This document shows positions 10,579 through 21,702 of a DNA stretch of 64,000 bases, one piece after another. The DNA is from Vigna angularis. Its lineage: Eukaryota; Streptophyta; Magnoliopsida; Fabales; Fabaceae. Location of the stretch: contig NC_068971.1 in NCBI RefSeq assembly GCF_016808095.1, positions 24,106,501 through 24,170,500 on the forward strand, in the 5' to 3' direction. How positions within the stretch are numbered: the stretch's first letter is position 1; the number at the start of each line of letters is the position of its first letter. The notes beneath the pieces were generated by a model. The model searched no databases and was not told the origin of the DNA. It saw only the letters and a list, made by a program, of their open reading frames with translations. Made by a program: the position numbers and the translations under genes.

Positions 10579-13030
10579 ATGCCAAATAAAAATAGAACAA
10601 CAATTTCCTACATCTCCAACGGTTTCCTACCACTATGGAAATCTCTAGTCTTACCAATGATTAAAGAATGTAAACTTGATAATTATATACTACGGACAAT
10701 AGAATGTCCAGATCAATTCATTATCACAGAGAACATGACAACAAAAGCAACCCTAGTTTTAAGGATTGGCAAGCCCAAGATCAAGCCATTCTGGGATGGC
10801 TGATGAATTATGTGTCAATTGACATTGCAAATCAATTTCTTCATTGTGAAACATCCAAAACACTTTGGGATGAAGCTCAAAGCCTTGATGGTGCACACAC
10901 TAGATCCATAATCATTTATCTTAAATCTGAATTTCAAAACACACATAAAGGAGAAATGAAGATGGAACAATATCTTGACAAGATGAAAAATCTTGTTGAC
11001 AAGTTAAATTTGGAAGGTTCACTAATCTCTAACTCTAATTTACTGATTCAAACACTAAATGCTTTGGATTTTGATTACAATCTAGTGGTTGTCAAGTTGT
11101 CTGACCATATTAATATTAGTTAGAATGAATTGCAAACTCAATTGTTAACCTTTGAAAGTATATTAGATCAACTCAATAATTTCAGCAGCCTTAACCTAAA
11201 TGTCTCTGCAAACTTTGCTGCCAAGAAGAAGTCCAAAGGCAACAAATTTGGATCCCAAGGTGATTGGAGAGACTCTAATTTCAAAGGCACGAGAGGTGGA
11301 AGAGGAAGAGGTACGATGTCAAAATCAATATGTAGAAGGATTGGCCACATTGCTATACAATGTTATTATCGATTTGATAAGCCTTATACAGGGAAAATTC
11401 AATATATTGAAAGTGAAAAACAAGGAACACACAATGCATTCATAGCTTCATTTAGCGAGGTCAGGATTATGAATGTTATTTTGACAGTGGAACTAGCAAC
11501 CATGTGACCCACCAAAGTGACAAAATTTAGGAACTTGGTAAAAATAATGGTACAAATTCTTTACTTGTTGGTAATGGTGAAAGACAGAAAGTAATGGTCT
11601 CAGGATCAACCAAATTAAATAATCTTCATCTACATGATGTTCTTTATGTTCTAAAAATCACAACAAATTTGTTGAGTATTTCAAAATTGAATGCTGACAA
11701 CAATATCCTTGTTGAGTTTGATGAAAATTGTTGCTTTGTGAAAGACAAACTGATAAGGAAGGCTCTTCTAAAAAGGGAACTTAAAAATGATTTATATCAA
11801 CTATGTGACAATGAAAACTCTTATGTCTACATGTCTCTTAAAGAAAATTGCCACAGAAAACTTGGACATCCTAACAATAAAGTTATGAAAAAGGTCTTGA
11901 AAGAATACAATGTGAAAACATCTTCTAGTGACTCATTCACATTTTGTGAAGCTTGTCAATTTGGAAAATTGCATATGCTACCTTTAGAAAGTTCTTCCTC
12001 ACATGCTAATGAAATTTTAGATTAAAATTCATACTGATGTTTGGGGTCCTGTCCTAATTTTGTCTCCATCTGGGTTCAACTATTATGTTCATTTTATTGA
12101 TGATTTTAGTATATTCACATGGAGTTTCCCCTTAAAGCAAAAATCAGAAACTATATGTTTCTTCACTCCTTTAAAAACTATTGTTGAAAATTAGTTTAAC
12201 AGAAAAAATGAAGTCATTCAATGTGATGGAAGTGGTGAATTTAAACTTGTCCAAAGGATTGTCTTACTATCAGGAAATGTTTTTATAATGTCTTGTCCTT
12301 ACACCTCTCAACAAAATGGCATGGTCGAGAGAAAACACAGACATGTTGTTGAACTTGACCTAACCCAGTTAGCAAAAGCAAAAGTGCCCCTACATTACTG
12401 GTGGGAAGCCTTCTCAATTGTTGTTTATCTAATCATACTATCATCAATAAATCCAAACAAAAGTTCATACTCCTTGATTTACAAGAAAGAACCTGACTAT
12501 GCAAAATTGAAACCTTTTAGTTGTTCTTGTTATCCTTATCTCAAACCACACAAACAAAATAAAGTCCAGTTTCATACAACCAGGTTTGTGTTTCTTGGTT
12601 ATAGTAAATCACACAAAGATACAAATGAATTAACTCTCATGGGAGAATTTTCATCTCAAGACATGTGATTTTCAATGAGAATCATTTCCCCTTTCATGAA
12701 GGTTTCAATGGTAAAAGAAATTCCTTAAAAGAATTAACTGAACCGATGTCCATTTTTTCTTCCAAATTACTCTACAGGTACCACTAGCAATAATGCCCTT
12801 GAACTAAACAACAATACTACAAGTCATTAGGAAGAAATCACAAGTGTTAGTTCTGCCAATAATGGTACAAATGAAAGAGATCTTGGTCAAGAAGAAGGTT
12901 CAACATTAGCAGAATCAATAGAGAACAACAATCAAACTGAAACTAAAAGCAAACAACCTAACATCAATGCTTATTGGATGGTGACCAATAGCAAAGTTGG
13001 AATTTACAAGCTTAAGCAACCATACATAGG
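10579..13030 (+). pseudogene. Ty1-copia gag-protease-integrase relic
   Basis: Several reading frames in series make a decayed copia polyprotein. The gag opens with LPLWKSLVLPMIKECKLDNY and passes KTLWDEAQSL and MEQYLDKMKNLVDKL (to about 11120). It then has GRGRG and a zinc-knuckle-like GHIAIQC (11340), and a protease motif YFDSGTSNHVTH (about 11475). The GAG-pre-integrase HRKLGHPNNKVM and CEACQFGKLH follow (11855-11970), then the integrase core with DVWGP (12038) and SCPYTSQQNGMVERKHRH (12288). FVFLGYS near 12588 marks the end of the integrase region. Reverse transcriptase is missing: the reading stops after SKVGIYKLKQPYIGL (about 13030) and joins a gypsy fragment. No LTRs were found. Confidence 0.85.
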
Positions 13031-13044
13031 ATTGTGGTAAAGGA

Positions 13045-14145
13045 TGAGTCCGAAGCTTTCTTGGTCATGTTGAATTCTATAGAAGATTCACTAAAGATTT
13101 TTCCAACATTGCTAAACCCTTGAGCAACCTCCTTGTCAAAGACACACCTTTTGAGATGAATGATGAATGTTTGAATTCCTTTGACATTTCGAAGACTAAG
13201 CTGATTTCTGCCCCCTGTGATTATAGCTCCAAACTGGAATCAAGACTTTGAGTTAATTTGTGATGCAAGTGACCATGCCATAGGTGTTGTCCTTGGCCAA
13301 AGAAGAGAGAAAGTTTTTCACACCATCTACTATGCAAGCAAAGTCTTGAATGACGCCCAATTGAATTATACGACAACAGAAAAGGAGTTTCTTGCTATAG
13401 TGTATGCCTTGGAGAAATTTAGGCCCTATCTCATTGGGTCTAAGGTGATCATATACACTGACCATGCTTCCATCAAGTACTTGCTAAACAAGCCCGACTC
13501 CAAACCGTGTTTGATCAGATGGTTGCTCTTGTTGCAAGAGTTTAATTTGGAGATCAATGATAAGAAGGACAGTGAGAATTAAAATACTGATCACTTATCC
13601 CGACTCATTAACGATGAAATCATGCAAGGAAGAAGAGATCCGGGAATCTTTCTCTAATTAGACTCACCTACTTATTCAACAGAGGCCATGGTTTGCTGAC
13701 ATGACTAAATTCAAGGCAGCAGGAACTATCCTAGAAGACCTCTCATGGCATCAGAAGAAGAAGTTTTTGCATGATGCAAACCAATTTATCTGGGATGATC
13801 CCTTATTGTTCAAGAAAGGATTGGTCTCAAAATTTGGATGATGTTTTTTGGGCATACAGGACGACAATGAAGACTCTAGTGGGGCTATCTCCCTTCCATC
13901 TGTTTTATGAGAAGGCATGTCATTTGTCGGTGAAAATAGAGCATCGTGCATATTGGGCTTTGAAGTTCTTAAATTTTGACCCTTCCATGTTCACTAATAA
14001 GAGGAAGAAACACCTGCTTGAGCTTGAGGAGATGCGCTTGCATACTTATAACACTTCCAAGAGTTACAAGGAGAAGGTCAAGTTCTACCATGATAGAAAG
14101 TTGATGAAGAGGGTCTTTAATCCAGGCCAGCAAGTGTTTGATTGA
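13045..14145 (+). pseudogene. Ty3-gypsy RT/RNaseH and integrase C-terminal relic
   Basis: From about 13050 the reading LGHVGFYRRFTKDFSNIAKP is the gypsy reverse-transcriptase thumb. It runs into RNase H with [19 protein letters not shown] (13247), [20 protein letters not shown] and [13 protein letters not shown] (to 13582). After a gap comes the integrase C-terminal part with DVFWAYRTTMKT and the Athila-like phrase IEHRAYWALKFLN (13840-14145). The integrase core is missing between 13620 and 13830 and stops occur. It continues a truncated copia relic without a spacer, so the two were joined by deletion, recombination or template switching. Confidence 0.85.
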
Positions 14146-15519
14146 ATTTAGTAGGATGTTTTAGTTTGATTTAGTTATGTTGGAGTCCTTCAGTTGAATT
14201 GACGTTATTAGAGTGTGGCTAGTTGTGTTGATATAACTCTTTGAGTGTTTATGTGAATTGGTGTATTTTAGGGATTCCTTCAATCTATTTTGATGTATTC
14301 TAGTGTGGTTCAATATGTTTGGAAGTGTTATGTTGAGTTTAAGTGTCTTTATAGTACAAAAAAGAGGAGTCTAGAGTTGTATGCTCATAAGCCTTTAAAG
14401 AGCACACTTGAATTACAAATCATGCATTCAATTTCATCCCTTTTGGTGTTGAGCAAGTTTGTATAGTAAAAACAAGTTATTTTGGGCTGAATTAAATGAT
14501 CAAAAGTGTCAAATTTAAAAAATCTTGGGTTGAGTAGCTAAAATTGCAAAAATTTTGTAATCTGATATAGCGCCCAGCACCCTCTGCTAAAGAGCGCTCA
14601 GTATTGGCAGCATACGTCCAATTTCTGGCCTTTTGCTGAGTCGCGCCCAGCACCGACGCTGCAGACCCAACTCGCCTTTTGGGTCTCTCTGCACTGTGCA
14701 CTTAAGCCTAACCCTAATTTCAAACCCTAAAACACTTCTCCCACTTCTAAGACCTCTCTCACACTCTCTCTCATTATCAAAACCTTTCCTTAACTTCATT
14801 CTACTCTAAATTCACCAAACTCACACACATTAACCTCTCCTCTCCAACCCACTCACGCATGTCATCTTCTTTTTTTCTTTTCTTTTGCTTTTGTGATTTG
14901 TGTGTGGGGTGTGTTGATGGAACAACATATTTGTTGATAGCATGATTTTGTATGCATTTTCCTATATTTGGTATTGGGCATGTTTGCTCTTAGCCCTTGG
15001 TTGTGCAATTTATGTTAATGTGCTCACATAAGGCACCTTCACACATCACTAACTAATAGCGCTCAGCGCCCTCTGCTGAAGGACGCCTAGCGTCAGCATG
15101 TCACACCTTACTCTGTCACTTGTGTGGTGAATTGAAATGATAATTGAACCCTTGTGCTTTTAATTGTTGTATGATGTTTTAAATAGGACTACATAGGTTC
15201 TATTCCACTGTTCTAAACTACTTGAATTGTTGTTCCTACTGAGCAATAAGCACACACCGTTGGCCAACACAACACTACACTAGCATCAAAGGAGCCTGAC
15301 GGCAGCGGGCCAAGTCAAATTTGGCCTACCACTCTAGTTCCTGCTCCAATTTTTTGTTTTTCATGCTCAATGCTACCTTTCATGACCTATCTTGCTTGTA
15401 CACTGTGTTCTGCTATGTGAACTCATGATTGTGCACTCAGATGAATGTTTTTTGCAATAGGATCTCTACTTTGAATGCTCACATTTGGCACTGTTTTGCT
15501 TCAATCTTTGTGTGCAGAA
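14146..15519 (+). other. Retroelement-derived non-coding region (possible LTR)
   Basis: No coding region is seen. The stretch follows the gypsy integrase end and contains TTTAGTGTGG/TTTAGTTATG-rich sequence. GC-rich phrases such as GCGCCCAGCACCCTCTGCT (14570-14660 and again 15056-15102) recall the palindrome arrays of the Athila-type LTRs in this window. A long LTR or 3' untranslated region of the preceding gypsy element is likely, but clean TG...CA ends, a PBS or a TSD were not found. Confidence 0.4.
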
Positions 15520-15716
15520 ATGGCTTCTTCTTCTAGCTCTAAGAGGATCAAAATCACTACAGCAAACACGGATAAAGGAAATAAGAGAAAAGAAAAGATG
15601 TATTCCCACAAGTTCCTCTCCAAGAGGCACCAAAAAAACTTTGATGTGGTGCAAAACTACAAGCTGATTATGGAGAGGAAAGTTGGACCCCTAACTCTTG
15701 AGACGTCAGAATTTGT
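15520..15716 (+). pseudogene. Truncated retroelement-associated ORF, 5' part
   Basis: An ATG preceded by TTTGTGTGCAG (an acceptor-like site) opens MASSSSSKRIKITTAN, then a lysine/arginine-rich stretch and VVQNYKLIMERKVGPLTL. This resembles the start of proteins often annotated in legumes as putative plant transposon proteins linked to Athila-like elements. I am not certain of the family. It runs into a (TTA)n array after about 65 residues and is clearly truncated. Confidence 0.4.
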
Positions 15717-15724
15717 GGTTATCC

Positions 15725-15726
<2 letters not shown>

Positions 15727-15760
<34 letters not shown>

Positions 15761-15762
15761 GT
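15727..15762 (+). repeat. (TTA)n microsatellite
   Basis: About a dozen TTA units in a row, followed by GTTGTTATTG. Confidence 0.9.
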
Positions 15763-15839
15763 TGTTATTGTTATCTATTTCTAAAATTGGAAAAAGGGTT
15801 ACGCTTTAAAAATATACATATATAATATATATTATTATT

Positions 15840-16268
15840 TAATTCCTGGTTCTAAAGACAAAGCTATGGTTAGAAGATCCATTGACCAGGTCAACTAACC
15901 CTCATTAGTTACATTGAAGAACAATCACGGAAATGGGCTAACCAAAATAAGGCCAACCTTTTGACAAGTCCAGGATTCAAGCCTGAATAAGGGATTCTAA
16001 TTATGAAAGACAAAAATAAAAGATATAAAAAACGGAAACAGGTTTCGAAAACATTCTTGGGAATGGAAACAATATTCTATTTTATGAATTATTCCAAAAG
16101 GTAAAAGTCTTGAATTACCTATCAATTATATTCCACGTGTTTATATCAACATATCTTGATTATCACTTCATTCAAAATTAGTAAAATGTTTGAATCTTGG
16201 GGTGCATCAGATTACGTCAGATTCGATTTTGTAGGCACAAATCAATTAAAAAAATATTTCTTTTTGTG

Positions 16269-16307
<39 letters not shown>

Positions 16308-17338
16308 ATGAAATCAATTAAATATGAAAGAAATTATACCTAATTTTATGGTGAGTCGGGTTGGTTCACCAACCTACCCATAAATTTTAAGTTATATTAC
16401 AAAAATGAAAATCTAAAACTTAAAATGTTCTCACTTCTCTTGATTAATTTGAAACGGTGCAAAAATCGTACTCTGTACTCTGCAAGTAGACCATGCTTTG
16501 TGTTTTGCATGTAGACCGTGTTATGTGCTCCATGCTCTGCAAGTAGACTATGCTTTGTGCTCTGCAAGCATATTGTACTCCTAATAGTGTAGACTATGCT
16601 CCTTCGTAAGCAGACTGTGGTTCGCAAGCAATTTGTACTTCGTAAGTAGTCTGTGTTCTTTTCGGTTGCTTGTTCTAGGATGATCCGTTTTAATTGAGTC
16701 AACCCATTTAACAAACCAACCCGTTGTAACATATCCCGAGTTCAAATTTTTTGGGTTCCCTAATAAGTGATGTGAGTTTTGTTGGTTCACTAAGTGATCA
16801 ACCCATGATAGACTGGGTTGAATGGCCTGTTTTGATAGCACTACCTTATGATGTTAACTTTAAATTAAAGAAAAATATAGGAGAATCAATTTTTCAATTC
16901 GATATCAAAATAATGGGAGGCCGTAAATTTTTTTTTTTCATATAATTTGTTCCACCAATTACATTGTATATTTAATCTTCTAAATCTATGTTCAATTCAT
17001 ATTTTTTGCTATTGATAATGTAATGAATTACATCTTATATGAGACTTAAATTTTCTTCTATTATATTTTATTTCTTTCACTTTATATAATTTGTGGGACA
17101 TTCTTGAATTTCGTGTATTGTTCCAAAAGACAAAATTCTCGCATTTCCTAGTTCAATATTTCAAGTATTGCCAACATGATACTTACTACTTCAAAATGGA
17201 TAGCAAAAGATGTGAGATCGAAAGCTTAAGCATGAGGCATAAGATTAGGTCTCGTGGGCAAAATTCATTTAAAAAACCAATTGATCTATCTAATAAGAGA
17301 TACCAATGTCTTTTTTTTTAAGTTTATCTTTTATTCTT
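15840..17338. other. Unassigned AT-rich spacer with small repeats
   Basis: No gene is supported. The stretch contains an (AT)n array at about 16272-16302. It also has a degenerate repeat built on CTCTGCAAGTAGAC/TATGCTTTGTG (about 16465-16660), bracketed by two copies of a GTTGGTTCAC phrase (near 16360 and 16779). Short open frames here have no recognisable similarity. Confidence 0.5.
16465..16660 (+). repeat. Degenerate tandem repeat (CTGCAAGTAGAC family)
   Basis: At least six irregular copies of a 20-30 bp motif made of CTGCAAGTAGAC and ATGCTTTGTGCTC occur with drifting spacing. The nature is unknown. Confidence 0.55.
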
Positions 17339-17343
17339 ATATC

Positions 17344-17812
17344 TGTTTAATAAAATCCAAATGGAACCAACCTACCATGAAATGAGGGGTCAATGTTTGC
17401 AACTCCATCTATATGAATGAGAGGTCAATGTTTGCAACTATACCAAAGGTTGCTAAAGTTTGGCCCATGTTTTATGGCTTTGCATTCTAAAATGAAAAGC
17501 AATTTGTGCAACCCATCTATAAAAGCGATAGAGAGAAGAAGAGCTAATACACCATAAGTAAATCCATTTCCAAGTGAAGAAGTCATAAGAGAGTTAGAGA
17601 GTTATTTGTATTCTTCTTTGAGAGAAAGAGAGAGTTCCATAGAGAGAGCATCATGTATATCATCCAAGAGGGTGAGATTCATAGAGAGATCCTCAAAGAG
17701 TGAGAGAAACACTTTGGTGTCATTTTCTTCTCTACTCTTTTAATTTTACGCTTCCGCATAGTGCCCATTTTGCATTCACAGAGGAGGGAACAAGTATCGT
17801 TGTTTCCTAACA
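17344..17812 (+). repeat. 5' LTR of the copia element
   Basis: The 469-bp LTR runs TGTTTAATAAAATCC to TTTCCTAACA. It contains a TATAAAAG-like box (near 17518) in front of a region with GAGAGA-rich sequence, as expected for promoter and leader. It matches 30944-31443 with several substitutions and indels. Confidence 0.88.
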
Positions 17813-17813
17813 G

Positions 17814-17829
17814 TGGTATCATAATTACT
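17814..17829 (+). promoter_or_regulatory. Primer binding site (initiator tRNA-Met type) of the copia element
   Basis: TGGTATCATAATTACT lies two bases after the 5' LTR. The first seven bases match the common plant copia PBS TGGTATCAGAGC, complementary to initiator tRNA-Met; the rest has drifted. Confidence 0.65.
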
Positions 17830-17862
17830 AGTTCAAAAAGTCATAGTCCTGTGAAATTCAAG

Positions 17863-17928
17863 ATGGAAGGAGACATGTTGAAGCTAACTGCATATAATTA
17901 TTTCTATTGGAAGCCGATGATGGAAGAC
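17863..17928 (+). pseudogene. Copia gag start, cut after 22 codons
   Basis: The reading MEGDMLKLTAYNYFYWKPMM followed by ED is the usual start of a copia UBN2-type gag (short acidic start, then L-T-x-x-N-Y-x-x-W-K). It ends exactly where the LTR of element A begins. Confidence 0.7.
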
Positions 17929-19298
17929 TGATAACGGTTGATTTCACTGTTATCTGTGATGAAATTTTGATAATAAATTACCCCTTTTTACCTTTAAACC
18001 TTGCTTAAACTCTTGTTTTTAGTTAAATTGTGTGAATAAGACTGAAGAAGGCGCAGGGTGCCTGGTTGCCCTTTTTTGAGGCCCTCAGCGCAGGTAGGCT
18101 CACATGGACGCTTGGCTCTTTAGGGGCCCTCAGCGCTGAGGTTCACGCATCATCACCTGCTTGCCCTCTTGGGGGCACTGAGCACCAGTCTGATGCATCG
18201 TAGGACGCCTGATTGTCCTCAACCAGGGCCCTCAGCGCCAATCTTCTCGCAGTTGCGCCTGCTTGCCCCTATTTAGGGCGCTGAGCGCCACTCTTCTCGT
18301 AGTGTCGCTTGCTTGCCCCTATCCAGGGTGCTCAGCGCTAGCTACATGTCACGCAGCTCGCCTAGTTGCCCTACTTAGGGCGCTGAGCGCCAGCGACAAC
18401 GACGTTGGCCCATGATCCATGTTTGATCTCTTTAAAGGCTTATACACATTAGGGTTGGTATCTTTGGACGGCTGAAGCACATAAACACTATTTTCGACCC
18501 TTTGGAGGAAGATTGGGCATGCGGGAGCTTTCCTTTTCTCTTTCTAGGGCTTCCATCTCATATTCATTCTTCCATTATAAGCCAAGGTTCTCCATGACAA
18601 TGGAGAACTAAACTGATTTGTTGTTGGCGTTGATGTAACCTCTAAATTTCATGTATTTGAACATGTTTTAAATATTTTATGCTTCTTTCATTGAATGTTA
18701 GTGATTTTCTCATATTCTTAATGCTGGTCTTGTTTTCGTCATTCATGACTTGAGGTTTGATTTGTTTGAGTATTGGGAAATATCTTATGAATCATGATCT
18801 GGAGGATTTCACCCAAAGGGATTATTGCCTACGGATAGGGATAGGACGTTTGGTTGTCTTAAGCTTCTTTTCTTAATGCGAAATTGGTTATTAGGGATTC
18901 AAGGGATTGAGGTCTAATAATTAAGGCTAGGATTTTTACGCTGAGGGATCGGGTTCTAAGTAATTTCGTAAGTGACATTAACATTCCAATGAAGAAGATG
19001 AGTTCTAATATGCATGAAAGTAAAGTAGGTGAAATCTAACCCCAACAACATCATCATCTCATGCCATCTTAAATCATTCATTCATTCTTGTTTTAACCTC
19101 AATTGATCAATTTTACATTCAAGTTTTTATGTTTACTTTTACTGCAATTCAATTTCATTCAATGGAATTGTTCTTTAGCTTTAATTATTTAAGTGATTAT
19201 ACAATTATTTAGTAACACGAGTCTCTTGGGAAACGATATTTGGTCTTACTATTTTATATTACTTGATATGATTTGGTACACTTGCCAATGAGTTAACA
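17929..19298 (+). repeat. 5' LTR of element A
   Basis: The 1370-bp LTR runs TGATAACGG to GAGTTAACA. It contains a CpG-rich array (about 18050-18400) of roughly 58-60 bp units ending in GGGCGCTGAGCGCC-type palindromes. The 3' end has the family signature near GGTCTTACTATTTTATATTA. No matching 3' LTR remains. Confidence 0.88.
18050..18400 (+). repeat. GC-rich palindrome array in LTR A
   Basis: About six units of 58-60 bp follow the pattern GCCTGCTTGCCCC...AGGGCGCTGAGCGCCA. The core AGGGCGCTGAGCGCC can fold on itself. Confidence 0.75.
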
Positions 19299-19304
19299 AG
19301 TTTT

Positions 19305-19322
19305 TGGCACCGTTGTCGGGGA
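19305..19322 (+). promoter_or_regulatory. Primer binding site of element A (tRNA-Asp type)
   Basis: TGGCACCGTTGTCGGGGA lies six bases past the LTR. It differs at two positions from the complement of the plant tRNA-Asp 3' end (TGGCGCCGTTGCCGGGGA), the usual primer of Athila-like elements. Confidence 0.8.
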
Positions 19323-19443
19323 CTCGTGGTTAAATTATACTTTTTTGTGATTCTAAACCAGTTTTGACTTTATTTTTATTGTTTTTAATTTTTTTTTATT
19401 TGTTTTGGCTAATCTGGTGCTCTAGTGTAGTGTTTTCTAGTGT

Positions 19444-19647
19444 ATGCAGGACAAGATTCGCACTAGGAGCACAAAATTATGTGAACCTCTCTTGACAGGT
19501 CTGAACAATAGTAGAAGAAGAAGGAAGAAAAGGGTTTCCAGAGAACTTTTTCCCTCTCCTGATATTCTTGAACAACCCTTCACTTCGGTATCTGATCAGG
19601 AAACAGAAGACATGGTTGGCAATAAGAATATGGGTCAAGTTAGACAT
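19444..19647 (+). pseudogene. Athila-type gag, N-terminal part (element A)
   Basis: An open frame begins MQDKIRTRSTKLCEPLLTGL and is rich in Arg/Lys (RRRRKKR), ending at VRH where element B begins. The frame continues without change at 24731 with TVEDYATIIG. The target duplication GACAT encodes part of the R-H-T junction. Confidence 0.75.
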
Positions 19648-20956
19648 TGATAACGATTGAATATACTGTTATCTGTGATTCAAATTTGATATTAAATCAA
19701 CTCTTTGTTACTTAGAACCTTGCTTGAACTCATATTTTTAGTATAGTTTTGTGGATAAGAGAGTAAAGGGTATATTTGATGATTTTATCACTAAATTCAC
19801 TTGATTTTGTAGGTTATTGGAATGATTTAAAAGAAGAGCAAAAGTATCAAGGAGTTGGAATTCAGGAGGGACAGTCAAAGCATCAAAAAAGGAGCACAAG
19901 AGGTCACGCAGGGTGCCTGGGCGCCCCATACTGGGTGCTTGAGTGCCAGTTTGCGTAGTGCAGGGCGCTTGAGTGTCAATTTTGTATCCAGGGCGCCTGA
20001 GCGCCAGTTTTGACCTGTACCACGCCTGGGCGCCCCACTTAGGGCGTTGAGCGCTAGCGAAGTGGGCTTGGACCTGTTTTCTGTTATTTTATGTTCTATT
20101 TAAGGACTAGGACGTCTTGGGGATTGTATCTTTTCATGGAATAAGCACATAAACACATGTTTCACCCCTGTGGGGGTAGATTTGGGGATGTGACAGTTCT
20201 CCTCTTCTCTTTCTAGGGTTTTTCTATCTTTTTCATTCCATTGTTCATCTAGTTTCTCCATGTTAATGGGGAACTAAACCTTATTTTTTGTTAGGGAAGA
20301 TGTAACCTCTAAACTCTCATGTATTTGAATTTATTTTAATTACATATGCTTCTTTCATTAATTGTTAGGATAATTATTCTAGCTCAATGCTTGTTATGTT
20401 TAACTCATTCATGGCATGATGTATGATTTGCATTAGTACCGGGAGGTATCTTACAATTCGAGTTTTGGAGAATTGATCCCAAAAGCAGTATTGCTCAAGG
20501 ATGGGGGTATGAGTTTTGGTCGTCTTAAGCTCCTAATCGTAATGCAGAATTAATTATTAGGGATGCAAGGGATTGTGGTCTAGTAATTAAGAATAGACTT
20601 TCTTCACCCAAGGATCAGGTTTTAAGTAATTTAGAGAGTGATGTTAATAATTGAATGAAGAAGAACAATTCATTGATGCATGAGAGTGATTAGGTGAAAT
20701 CTAAACCCCAACAACATTATCATCTCATATTATCAACTTCATCCATTCATTCTAGTGTTTAGCCTCAATTGATCAAATTGCATTCATGTTTATTTTTATT
20801 GTATTTACATTCAAAAACCCAAAAATTGTTCTTAAGTCTTAATTAGTTAAGCAATTACACAACTGTTTAGTGTCGTGAGTCCTTTGGGATACGATACTTG
20901 GTCTTACCATTTTATATTACTTGATACAATTCGGTACATTTGTCGACATTTTAACA
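19648..20956 (+). repeat. 5' LTR of element B
   Basis: The 1309-bp LTR runs TGATAACGATTGAATATAC to CATTTTAACA and is closely similar to the LTR at 23467-24730. The GC palindrome array lies at about 19900-20060. Confidence 0.92.
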
Positions 20957-20962
20957 AGTTTT

Positions 20963-20980
20963 TGGCGCCGTTGTCGGGGA
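20963..20980 (+). promoter_or_regulatory. Primer binding site of element B (tRNA-Asp)
   Basis: TGGCGCCGTTGTCGGGGA starts six bases after the LTR and has one mismatch to the complement of the plant tRNA-Asp 3' end. Confidence 0.88.
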
Positions 20981-21033
20981 CTCGAGGTTCAAACTATTCT
21001 ATTTATGTGATTCTTAACCGATTAGACTTTATC

Positions 21034-21116
21034 CTTAATTTTTATCTTTTTATGTTTTTATCTTTTTATTTTTTTTCTTTTTATCTTTTTATCTTTTAAT
21101 CTTTTTTTATCTTTTA
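21034..21116 (+). repeat. T-rich (TTTTTATC)n-like tract
   Basis: This is a run of irregular TTTTTATC/TTTTTATG units in the leader of element B. The same place in element A has only a shorter T-rich tract. Confidence 0.7.
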
Positions 21117-21219
21117 GTGCTAATTGGGTGGTCTAGTGCAGTGTTCTTTAGTGTCAGGATAAAATCCAAAACTCTGTACTAGGAGCACAAGATCATCAAG
21201 AGAAGAAGGTTGAAGAAGG

Positions 21220-21314
21220 TCGCAAGGCGCCTGACTGCCCCTTTAAGGGCCCTCAGCGTAGGATGTCACGCATCACCGCTTGGGCGCCCCATTTAGGGCG
21301 CTGAGCGCCAGACT
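21220..21314 (+). repeat. LTR-type GC palindrome patch in the body of element B
   Basis: Phrases such as AAGGCGCCTGACTGCCCC and TTAGGGCGCTGAGCGCCAG match the arrays that otherwise sit inside LTRs. Here the patch lies between the leader and the pol-like ORF, where gag and most of pol should be. Confidence 0.65.
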
Positions 21315-21374
21315 TCAAGTGCCATCAGAATCTTTGTTTTTAGGTTTGAAAGTAGAGAAAACTACCAATTGTAG

Positions 21375-21578
21375 ATGAAGAAGGCAGATAATGAAGAGAT
21401 ACTAGTTCACCAAGACTCTGTGCCTGAAGTGGTTAAAGATATCAAAGAGAATGGAGTCATTGAGATTGAGACTCCTTATTCAAGGAGGGTAAAGATGGTG
21501 AACAGGAAGATGTTGCTGATAAGTTGGTGTGATGAAAGCAAAAGGAACACCAACATCATAGATGCAGATTGTGCTTAA
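21375..21578 (+). CDS. Short C-terminal pol-like ORF of element B
   Basis: This 67-codon frame contains VVKDIKENGVIEIETPYSRR and MLLISWCDESKRNTNI, and is clearly the same as the ORF at 28288-28542 of element A (KDIKANEVLEIEAPYSRRVK). In the lineage this segment sits after the integrase, near the end of pol. The ATG is only the first one in the fragment, since the rest of pol is deleted. I do not know whether the fragment is translated. Conservation of the same small piece in A and B suggests descent from one deletion derivative. Confidence 0.5.
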   Translation: MKKADNEEILVHQDSVPEVVKDIKENGVIEIETPYSRRVKMVNRKMLLISWCDESKRNTNIIDADCA

Positions 21579-21702
21579 TGTTGTCAGGCTCGTGATGTTA
21601 AACAAGCACTTATTGGGAGGCAACCCAATTTATGATTTTTTTTTCTTTTTAATTGATTATTTGTGTGGTTTGGATTTGATTTTGCTTTGCAGGAATGACA
21701 GC

